Shown in pieces: positions 1 through 5,900 of a DNA stretch of 5,900 bases. Each line of letters starts with the position of its first letter. The first letter of the stretch is position 1. Source of the DNA: Actinomycetota bacterium (GTDB lineage Bacteria; Actinomycetota; Acidimicrobiia; IMCC26256; PALSA-610). The position numbers were made by a program, and so were the translations under genes. The stretch spans positions 1-5,900 of the forward strand of contig JAUZEM010000521.1 in assembly GCA_030839005.1 (NCBI GenBank), given 5' to 3'. The notes under the pieces were generated by a model that worked only from the letters and a program-made list of their open reading frames with translations, did not search any database and was not told the origin of the DNA.

Positions 1-1116
1 GGCGTTGCGTTCGGGGTCGTGTTCCTTTCGGTGGCTGCATGCTTATCGGCGATTCCTGCCCTCGCCTCGCCGGAGACCGATTACGCGAACGCCACCGCTC
101 AGGCCGCGAAGATCCAAGTACAGATCGCGTCGAACAGTCGGCGCGCCGACATACTCGACGAGCAATACCTGATAGCCCAACGCGCGGTAACCGCCGCAAA
201 GCGCAAGATCACTGCCACGCAACAGCAGATCTCCGTCATCGAAGCGCGCGCTCGCCGCTTGCGCGATCGGCTCGGGAGCCGCGCCGCGCTGCTCTACATC
301 GGCGCCGGGAACCATGACCCGATCGGCATCAACGTGTCGAGCGTGCAGGACCTCGGATCGCGGGCTCAGTACGCAGACGCGGCCGCGGCGAAGGACGGGC
401 ATCTCCTCGACGACCTGAAGCGCGCCGACGCTCAGCTGAGCTCGCAACGCGACACCCTCGAAGGCCAGTTGGCCGCGGCGCAGGATCAGGAGCTGGCTGC
501 GGAGGGCTCGCGCCGAGCGGTGGCGCAAATCAATGCCTCGATGCAGAAGTTGCTCGACTCGACGAGCGCCAACGTCAGAGTGCTCGTCGCGCAGATCGAG
601 CAACAGGCCCTGGCCGCCGCCGCGGCCGCGGAGCGGGCGTGGCTGCAACGGCTCGCCGCAGAGCAGGCGTCACGCCGCGCCCACGCGCCTGACGGTGGCG
701 CAACGGCACCGGTCCCCGGCGACGTCGGTGCCGCACCCGGCAACCTCCCGGCGCCGACGGTCGGGGCGCTCGCCGCGGTCGCGTATGCCCGAGCACAGCT
801 CGGAAAACCCTACGTCTACGCCGCGGTCGGGCCGGATGCCTTCGACTGCTCCGGCCTGACGATGATGGCTTGGGCCCAGGGCGGAGTCTTGATGGAGCAC
901 GGTTCCCAGGCGCAATACAACGCGTTCCCGCACGTACCGCTCGATCAGCTCCAGCCGGGCGACCTCGTGTTCTTCGGAACGTCCGGGCCGGCGAACCACC
1001 ACGTCGGCATCGTCGTCGGACCCGGCATCATGATCGACGCACCTCACACCGGCGCGTACGTCCAGCTCGTCAGTTACTTCCAACCCGACCTCGTCCTCAT
1101 GGGCGCGCGCCCCTGA
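1..1116 (+). CDS. Secreted coiled-coil NlpC/P60 (C40) peptidoglycan endopeptidase, 5'-partial
   Basis: Probable cell-wall hydrolase cutting peptide stems of peptidoglycan outside the membrane (role known for NlpC/P60 proteins such as RipA and CwlO). Residues are numbered from the GTG at 19. Residues 1-16 are a hydrophobic export segment ending in ALA, a signal peptidase I-type site. Residues about 20-215 are Ala/Gln/Arg/Glu-rich and look like helical coiled coil. Residues about 217-250 are a Pro/Ala/Gly linker. Residues about 251-365 are the catalytic domain, with Cys277 in FDCSGL, His328 in HHVGIV and Asp340 in MIDAPHTG as the likely triad. The frame is open to base 1 and encodes GVAFGV before the GTG, which extends the hydrophobic core. 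A start at 19 would lack a positively charged n-region, so the real start is probably upstream of the window. VAAC (residues 5-8) also fits a lipobox, so a lipoprotein is possible. The stop is TGA at 1114-1116. The coiled coil probably controls or positions the enzyme (inference). The gene converges on the mannosidase gene and shows no functional tie to it. Confidence 0.92.
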   Translation, partial: GVAFGVVFLSVAACLSAIPALASPETDYANATAQAAKIQVQIASNSRRADILDEQYLIAQRAVTAAKRKITATQQQISVIEARARRLRDRLGSRAALLYIGAGNHDPIGINVSSVQDLGSRAQYADAAAAKDGHLLDDLKRADAQLSSQRDTLEGQLAAAQDQELAAEGSRRAVAQINASMQKLLDSTSANVRVLVAQIEQQALAAAAAAERAWLQRLAAEQASRRAHAPDGGATAPVPGDVGAAPGNLPAPTVGALAAVAYARAQLGKPYVYAAVGPDAFDCSGLTMMAWAQGGVLMEHGSQAQYNAFPHVPLDQLQPGDLVFFGTSGPANHHVGIVVGPGIMIDAPHTGAYVQLVSYFQPDLVLMGARP

Positions 1117-1143
1117 CCACGGTCCGGCGGACGGCGCGCGTGC

Positions 1144-3924
1144 CTACAAATCAGCGTTGAGCCGGAGCGTCGCGATCTCGAAGGGCCGCAAGTGCAGCGC
1201 TCCCTCGAACGTTGTGACCGGTCGTCCGCGCAGGTCTACAACGAAGCCGCGCGCCGGGACGCCTTCGTGCTCCAGCGTCACCCGTCCGGCGTCGGGACCG
1301 GTGCGGAAAACGCGCACGACGAGCCCGCCCGGCACGCGATGAACCGCGGAGACCTCGGCGCCTTCGACGCGCAACGCCGCGCCGGCGCGGGGCCGGCTGC
1401 CCGGAAGCACCGAACCTGCGGCGAGGCGAGTCCGTTCGAAGGGGACCAGGAAGGCGTCGGCCACGCCGTAGCAATCGGCTGCCCGCCAGTCGCCGGTATG
1501 CGGTAATACCGCGTACTCGGCTCGTTGGGGTCCGAGCAGTTGCGGGCCTGCGAGCGGAACGGGCGGACCCGCCGGGTTCGGACGTAGTTGCGGCTCCGTG
1601 CGGGACAGGTAACCCACGGCGCGCAAGAGGGTGAGCGCGAGCGCGTGGCCGTCGGCGACGATCTCGTACTCGAGCAGACCGTCGTGGATCAGCGCGAGGC
1701 CGGCGGTGCCGTCGGACGCGTCGACGAACCGCCGCGACGGAAAGGTCGGCAGCCCGACCTCGTGCACGCCGCCTTCGGCAGTGAGCCCACGGTGCACGAC
1801 GGCGAACGCGCATTCGGCGTCCGAGCCGTCGACCCGGGCCGGAAGGGGGAAGTGTGCCCGCAAACGGTGGTCGCGGGCGCGATTGTCGATCTCGTGCGCG
1901 ACGCGCAGGAACCGTTCCTGCGGTCGCAGCTCCAGCGTGGTACGCACCAACGTGCGGACCGTCTCCTCGCTTCGCCGGCGGCACGAGCGCTCGTCGCCGA
2001 TCGCGAACGCCGGCCACGTGTATACGGCCTCGATGTTGACCCGCGCCCGTACCGGCCCGGTTTCCCGGGTGTCGATGCGAATCTTGTCGGGCCGGTCGAC
2101 GACGAGGTCGTCGTCGGGCGGGGAGTAGTTGTAGGTGTCGCCGCCGTCACCGTCGTCGACGAGCCGTCCGCATCCCGTGACGCGCGTCCCGTCGGCGGTT
2201 TCGATCGCGTACGTGCCGAGGGTCGGATCGACGGTTACCCGCAGGTACTCGTTGGACAGCTCGTTACCGTGGCTCGCCGCGGGGACGATGGCCCGTGCGG
2301 GCGCAGGTGCCGGGCCCTCGGCCGCGGTGAACGTCGACCAGCCGAAGCCGTGGATCTCACCGGTGTCGAACACGACGTGGCGCATGGGCGCGACCTGCAA
2401 TCGCACGCGCATCGTGTGACCGGCCTCCCCGAGCGCAAGCATCTGCTCCTTCAACTCTGCCAGGTCGACGCGTTCGTCGGCGCCGCGCGCTTCGTGCAGG
2501 ACGATGTCGTGCTGGTCGCCGGCGGGTTGCGTGTCCGACACCTCGTAGGCGTGGATCTGGCGGCCGGCGAACTCGGTGCCGCGCATCATGTCGAGCACCC
2601 ACCGGACCTTCTGGCCGGTGACCATTGCTTGGAAGCCATCGCCTGCTTGGAAGCCCTCATCGCCGACCTCGTCGAGCAGTTGGGCCGCGTGGGGCTCGCC
2701 GTCGGCACCCAGGAAGTGACACGGGCCGGTCCCGGGCACGCGCACGTCGACGAGCCCGGAGCGCGCTCGGGAAGTCGGGTTCGCGACGACGGTCGCGCCC
2801 GCGGGCCCGCTGACGTGTCCGGCCAGCGCCCGCATCGCGTCGTGTGTGAGCCCGTCGCCGATCTGACGGGCTTCGTAGTAGCGAACCAGGACCTGGTCGA
2901 CGACCTCGTCGCTGCTGCACGCGCACGACGAGTCGTGCGCGCTGTTCAACACGAGCTTGCGCCACGCGATCTCGGCCAGCGCGTGCGGGTACTGCCCGCT
3001 GGGCACGAACAGCGCGGAAAGAGGCTCGGCCCGGCGTTCGAGCGATCGCTCGGCCGCCGCGCACGCCCGGTGCACGTCGACGCGGTTCGACCCGACCCCC
3101 ATCAGCAGGTTCGCCCGCGCGCCCGACCGCAGCTCGCCGGCGACGGTCACGAGCCCGTCGGTCGGCTGGTCGGCCAGGTACTCGGGCAACGACGTGACTG
3201 CGAACTCGTACTCGTCCTGGACCGAATTGGCCTCGGCGACGACGCGCCCCAGCCACGGCTGCGGCATCTGATGATCGGTCCCGTTCATGAGCAACATGTC
3301 GCGCAGGCGCGCCGGGCCCAGCTCGTGCTCGTAGTCGCGGGCGCGCAACACCAGCCGTTTGGCGTCGTCCGGAATGTCTCGGCCGTTGGAGTACGAACCG
3401 TATAGGTACTCGGCGCGCACGCGCGATCCGTCGGGCGCTTCCCACCAGAACGCGGTCTGCTCGACCACGGCGGGCACGCCGCGCCATACGACCGCGTGCT
3501 CGAAGCCCGCGAGGCGCAGCAGCTGGGGCATCTGGCCGACGTGGCCGAACATGTCGGGGAGGTAGCCGACATCCATGGCGCCGCCGAGCTCCGAGCCTCT
3601 CGCGAGGCCGAACTGCAGATCACGCACCATCGTCTCGCCCGACACCATGAACTCGTCCATGAGCACCATCCACGGGCCGATCGCGAGCCGGCCCGAGCTC
3701 GCGAGTCGCGCCAGTGCGGGCGCGGCCTCGGGGCGAACCGCGAGGTAATCGTCGAGCACCGCGGTCTGGCCGTCGAGCAGGAACCGTGAGTACGACAAGT
3801 CGGATTCGAGCATCGGCAGCAGCGCGTCGAGCAGCCGGACGAGGCGCAGGCGGAACGTCTGGAACGGCGAGTACCACTCGCGGTCCCAGTGCGTGTGCGG
3901 GACGATGGCGACGCGCGTAGGCAT
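1144..3924 (-). CDS. GH38 alpha-mannosidase, MngB-like, cytoplasmic
   Basis: Zinc-dependent retaining alpha-mannosidase of glycoside hydrolase family 38, 926 residues, in the usual 850-1000 range for bacterial members. The N-terminal catalytic domain (about 4-280) opens with PHTHWDREWY, where His12 and Asp14 match the family's zinc ligands. Asp124 in YLPDMFGH fits the catalytic nucleophile/zinc ligand. NGTDHQMP (214-221) resembles the corresponding active-site stretch of MngB. His330 in NSAHDSSCACSSDEV fits the fourth zinc ligand. A helical middle region covers about 285-375, and a long beta-rich C-terminal region runs to the end. The motifs recall E. coli MngB (2-O-mannosylglycerate hydrolase) from memory, but substrate cannot be read from sequence; alpha-mannoside oligosaccharides are the alternative. 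There is no signal peptide or membrane segment, so it should act in the cytoplasm. The ATG at 3922-3924 is chosen because the domain begins at residue 5. No clear Shine-Dalgarno precedes it, and it lies 10 bp after the kdpE stop, suggesting translational coupling. The stop is TAG. Confidence 0.95.
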   Translation of the reverse strand: MPTRVAIVPHTHWDREWYSPFQTFRLRLVRLLDALLPMLESDLSYSRFLLDGQTAVLDDYLAVRPEAAPALARLASSGRLAIGPWMVLMDEFMVSGETMVRDLQFGLARGSELGGAMDVGYLPDMFGHVGQMPQLLRLAGFEHAVVWRGVPAVVEQTAFWWEAPDGSRVRAEYLYGSYSNGRDIPDDAKRLVLRARDYEHELGPARLRDMLLMNGTDHQMPQPWLGRVVAEANSVQDEYEFAVTSLPEYLADQPTDGLVTVAGELRSGARANLLMGVGSNRVDVHRACAAAERSLERRAEPLSALFVPSGQYPHALAEIAWRKLVLNSAHDSSCACSSDEVVDQVLVRYYEARQIGDGLTHDAMRALAGHVSGPAGATVVANPTSRARSGLVDVRVPGTGPCHFLGADGEPHAAQLLDEVGDEGFQAGDGFQAMVTGQKVRWVLDMMRGTEFAGRQIHAYEVSDTQPAGDQHDIVLHEARGADERVDLAELKEQMLALGEAGHTMRVRLQVAPMRHVVFDTGEIHGFGWSTFTAAEGPAPAPARAIVPAASHGNELSNEYLRVTVDPTLGTYAIETADGTRVTGCGRLVDDGDGGDTYNYSPPDDDLVVDRPDKIRIDTRETGPVRARVNIEAVYTWPAFAIGDERSCRRRSEETVRTLVRTTLELRPQERFLRVAHEIDNRARDHRLRAHFPLPARVDGSDAECAFAVVHRGLTAEGGVHEVGLPTFPSRRFVDASDGTAGLALIHDGLLEYEIVADGHALALTLLRAVGYLSRTEPQLRPNPAGPPVPLAGPQLLGPQRAEYAVLPHTGDWRAADCYGVADAFLVPFERTRLAAGSVLPGSRPRAGAALRVEGAEVSAVHRVPGGLVVRVFRTGPDAGRVTLEHEGVPARGFVVDLRGRPVTTFEGALHLRPFEIATLRLNADL
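2626..2661 (-). repeat. 18-bp in-frame tandem duplication inside the GH38 gene
   Basis: Two adjacent 18-bp units, 2626-2643 and 2644-2661, match at 15 of 18 bases, including 12 identical bases in a row (tgcttggaagcc). On the coding strand they give GFQAGD then GFQAMV, residues 424-435, in the region after the catalytic and helical domains. The reading frame is kept. It looks like a small slippage-type duplication within the gene; the effect on the enzyme is unknown. Confidence 0.8.
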
Positions 3925-3934
3925 GATTTCGACG

Positions 3935-4666
3935 CTAGTAGCGCCCAGGCGGGTGGGGTGGCGGAGGCGAGCTCAGCCCGGGCTCCTCGCCCGCGATCCA
4001 GCGGTAGCCGATCCCCGGCTCGGTCAGGATGAGCCGCGGGTGGGCGGCGTCGTCGCCGAGCTTCTTGCGGAGCTGACCGACGTAGACGCGCAGGTAGTTG
4101 CTCTCGCTGCCGTAGCCCTGGCCCCACACCTCGCGTAGTAGGTACTCCTGCGTCAGCAGCTTGCCCGGGTGACCGACGAACAGCTCGAGGAGCGCGAGCT
4201 CGGTGCGCGTCAGGTGAACGGGGACGCCGTCGCGGGTCACTCGCCGGCGCGCGAGGTCGATCTCGACGCCGTCGACGCGCACGAGTGTGGGCGTCGGGCT
4301 CGATTGCGGAACGCGGCGCAGCGTCGCGCGGACGCGCGCGAGCAGCTCCTCGGTGTCGAACGGTTTCGTGACGTAGTCGTCGGCGCCGGCGTCGAGCGCT
4401 CGGATCTTCTCGGATTGATGATGGTGCGCGGTGAGGACGATGACCGGCATCGTGGAAAACGCTCGGACGCGTCGCAGCACCTCGAGGCCGTCGATGTCGG
4501 GGAGTCCCAGGTCGAGCACGAGGAGGTCGGGGGCGCCGCTGGAAGCCACGACGATCGCCTCCTCGCCCGTGGCGACGTCGAGAACGTCGAGATCACGGCT
4601 GCGCATCATCGTGCGGAGCGCGCGCCTCAGCGCGGGATCGTCCTCGACGAGCAGGATCGTGGTCAC
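3935..4666 (-). CDS. kdpE: KdpE-type OmpR/PhoB-family response regulator
   Basis: Transcriptional regulator expected to be phosphorylated by the adjacent KdpD and, by family precedent, to activate potassium-uptake genes (kdpFABC) under K+ limitation or osmotic stress. With the chosen start it has 243 residues. The receiver domain (about 1-118) shows the acidic cluster Glu8-Asp9-Asp10, phospho-acceptor Asp52 in LVLDLGLPDIDG, Thr79 and Lys101 in YVTKPF. The winged-helix DNA-binding domain (about 128-224) has RTELALLELF, the LLREVWG helix, a recognition-helix region around YLRVYVGQLRKKLG, and the closing hairpin GIGYRWI. The GTG at 4664-4666 is preferred over the in-frame GTG at 4694-4696: it makes a GTGA overlap with the kdpD stop, has GGGAGG 10 nt upstream, and starts directly at the MTTILLVEDD beta strand. 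A Pro-rich tail of about 19 residues follows the DNA-binding domain and is longer than usual. The stop is TAG. Confidence 0.92.
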   Translation of the reverse strand: MTTILLVEDDPALRRALRTMMRSRDLDVLDVATGEEAIVVASSGAPDLLVLDLGLPDIDGLEVLRRVRAFSTMPVIVLTAHHHQSEKIRALDAGADDYVTKPFDTEELLARVRATLRRVPQSSPTPTLVRVDGVEIDLARRRVTRDGVPVHLTRTELALLELFVGHPGKLLTQEYLLREVWGQGYGSESNYLRVYVGQLRKKLGDDAAHPRLILTEPGIGYRWIAGEEPGLSSPPPPHPPGRY

Positions 4667-5900
4667 GCGGCCGGCGCCTCCCGCGGGAAGATACACACGA
4701 ACGTGGCGCCCCCGCCCGGCGTGTCCTCGTAGCGCACCGAGCCTCCGTGCGCCACGACCAGCGCTCGAACGATTGCGAGACCGAGACCCGTGCCGCTGCG
4801 ATCGGGCCGGGTCTCGGCGCTCTGAAACTCCTCGAAGATCCGATCGCGGGCTTCGGGTGGCACACCGGGCCCGTGATCGGCGACCCGCAGCTCGATCTCG
4901 TCGTCATCCCGGCGGCCCGCGTGGGCACCGACGACGATTTCCGAGCCCGGCGGTGCGAAGCGCAGCGCGTTCTCCAACAGGTTGAGCAGGATCTGCTCGG
5001 CCATCATGACGTCGAGCGACACCGGCGGCAGGTCGTCGTCGACATCGAGCCGAACCCGATGAGCACGCGCGATCGGTCGCAGCCGCCGCACGGCGTGCTG
5101 CACGAGATCGGCGATGTCGACGCGCTCGGGATCGATGTCGAGCGCACCCGCACGGATCCGGCTCAGCTCGAGTGTGTTGCGCACCAGGCGCTCGAGGCGT
5201 TCGGACTCGTCGGAGATCGTCTCGAGGAGCTCGCGCCGTTCCTCGGGCTCGATGCGCGACCATGACGCGAGCAGCGTGCCGGCCGCCGCTTTCACCGCCG
5301 TCAGCGGTGTACGCAGGTTGTGGCTGACCGCCGACAGAAATCCCGCGCGCTGGCGCCCGACCTCGGCGACGAGCCGCGCCTCGCGCACCTCCTCTTGGAG
5401 GCGCAGCCGGTCGACGCCGGCCGCGAGCCCGGCGACGAGTGCTTCGAGCAGCTCGCGGTCGGGAGGCGTGAGCGGCTGCGGCGCGCGCGCGAGCAAGGTG
5501 ACGCCGGGGCCGTCGACGCGTACGTTCGCGTGGGCGGGCTCGTCGACCGCCGCGAGCGGTTGACCCGCCGTCAGGGTGCACGCTTCGAACGCGAAGAGCG
5601 CGGCGAGCGCGTCCGCCGCGCGGTGCAGCGCGTCGTCGACGTCGGCGCCCGTCAGCAACCGGTTCGTCAGGTCGAGACGCATCTTGGCCTCGGCCTCGCG
5701 CTGGAGTGCGGTGCGGCGCAGGGTCGACAAGCGTTGCACCGTCCAGCCGACCAGCGCGGCCGACGCCGCGAAGACGGCGAGCGCGACGACGTCGTCGGTC
5801 CGATGGATCTTGAAGGATCCCGTCGGCTCGGTGAAGAGCCAGTTCAAGGCCAGGAACCCGACGATCGCCGCCGCGATCCCCGACGGCACGCCGAGCGTGC
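4663..5900 (-). CDS. kdpD: KdpD-type sensor histidine kinase, N-terminus cut by the window edge
   Basis: Membrane sensor kinase that would phosphorylate KdpE in response to K+/osmotic signals (family knowledge). Only the C-terminal 411 or so residues lie here; the frame is open through the right edge, and the GTG at 5887-5889 sits mid-domain, so it is not the start. Numbering from that GTG: two hydrophobic helices (about 1-20 and 33-52) flanking NWLFTEPTGSF, matching the last two of the four DUF4118 membrane helices of KdpD; a short helix; a compact GAF-like region (about 70-165); the HisKA dimerisation domain with His190 in SHNLRTPL; and the ATPase domain with N-box NLLENALRFAPPG (303-315), G1 box DHGPG (338-342), F-box IFEEF (351-355) and G2 box GTGLGLAIV (366-374). 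The residue after the phospho-His is Asn rather than Asp/Glu. The KdpD and universal-stress-like N-terminal domains, if present, are outside the window. It ends TGA, overlapping kdpE by 4 bp. Genes kdpFABC may lie further upstream but are not visible. Confidence 0.93.
   Translation of the reverse strand, partial: TLGVPSGIAAAIVGFLALNWLFTEPTGSFKIHRTDDVVALAVFAASAALVGWTVQRLSTLRRTALQREAEAKMRLDLTNRLLTGADVDDALHRAADALAALFAFEACTLTAGQPLAAVDEPAHANVRVDGPGVTLLARAPQPLTPPDRELLEALVAGLAAGVDRLRLQEEVREARLVAEVGRQRAGFLSAVSHNLRTPLTAVKAAAGTLLASWSRIEPEERRELLETISDESERLERLVRNTLELSRIRAGALDIDPERVDIADLVQHAVRRLRPIARAHRVRLDVDDDLPPVSLDVMMAEQILLNLLENALRFAPPGSEIVVGAHAGRRDDDEIELRVADHGPGVPPEARDRIFEEFQSAETRPDRSGTGLGLAIVRALVVAHGGSVRYEDTPGGGATFVCIFPREAPAA
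4677..4682 (-). promoter_or_regulatory. Shine-Dalgarno for kdpE
   Basis: The + strand cctccc reads GGGAGG on the coding strand, 10 nt before the GTG at 4664-4666. It lies inside the last codons of kdpD. It would be too close to and downstream of the alternative GTG at 4694-4696, so it supports the shorter kdpE start. With the 4-bp gene overlap it fits translational coupling of the kinase and its regulator. Confidence 0.65.

Noticed and set aside
1122..1132. Short inverted repeat GTCC-GGC-GGAC in the 27-bp convergent gap, considered as a terminator
   Set aside because: The stem is only 4-5 bp and no T-run follows on either strand, so it does not support a rho-independent terminator.
1588..3405. 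A 605-codon open frame on the + strand opposite the mannosidase gene
   Set aside because: It is antisense to a confidently identified GH38 gene, shows no recognisable domain, and long antisense frames are expected in GC-rich coding sequence.
3934..3942. Palindrome GCTA-G-TAGC at the kdpE stop, considered as an operator or attenuator
   Set aside because: With 4-bp arms in a dense gene junction it is easily expected by chance, and nothing else marks a regulatory site.
3285..4127. A 280-codon - strand frame bridging the 5' end of the mannosidase and the 3' end of kdpE
   Set aside because: It is a shifted frame of the two real genes, Arg/Ser/Ala-rich and without domain signatures.
5887..5889. 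GTG considered as the true start of a short KdpD
   Set aside because: The frame stays open to the window edge, and this codon falls inside the DUF4118 membrane domain with hydrophobic residues continuing upstream, so the gene is cut by the window rather than short.

Overview
The window is GC-rich (about two-thirds G+C by eye), uses GTG starts and packs its genes tightly. One gene is a coiled-coil NlpC/P60 cell-wall hydrolase of the kind common in Actinomycetota. The likeliest source is an actinobacterium, possibly an uncultured lineage such as Acidimicrobiia; this placement is inferred from composition and gene types, not from a marker gene.

Layout: (1) On the + strand, from the left edge to 1116, lies a secreted NlpC/P60 (peptidase C40) peptidoglycan endopeptidase. 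It has an export signal, a long alpha-helical coiled-coil region, a Pro/Ala/Gly linker and a C-terminal catalytic domain. Its true start is probably just outside the window. (2) After a 27-bp convergent gap, the rest is on the - strand and reads right to left: a KdpD-type sensor histidine kinase (cut by the right edge, C-terminal part present), a KdpE-type response regulator, and a 926-residue GH38 alpha-mannosidase. kdpD and kdpE overlap by 4 bp (GTGA). The mannosidase begins 10 bp after the kdpE stop, so the three are probably one transcript.

How they fit together: KdpD/KdpE normally sense K+ limitation or osmotic stress and switch on the KdpFABC potassium pump. kdpFABC would be expected upstream of kdpD, beyond the right edge, but cannot be seen here. 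The unusual point is the third gene. The GH38 enzyme has no export signal and resembles the MngB (mannosylglycerate hydrolase) branch. A K+/osmotic regulator transcribed with an enzyme that might break down a mannosylated compatible solute suggests a link between ionic and organic osmolyte control. That link is a hypothesis; a simple read-through neighbour is the alternative.

No RNA genes, mobile elements, CRISPR arrays or convincing terminators were seen. No stretch over 300 bases lacks a gene. The window is mostly ordinary chromosomal sequence, with a few residue-level oddities: Asn after the phospho-acceptor His in the kinase, Asp at the third catalytic position of the NlpC/P60 domain, and an 18-bp in-frame tandem duplication in the mannosidase.
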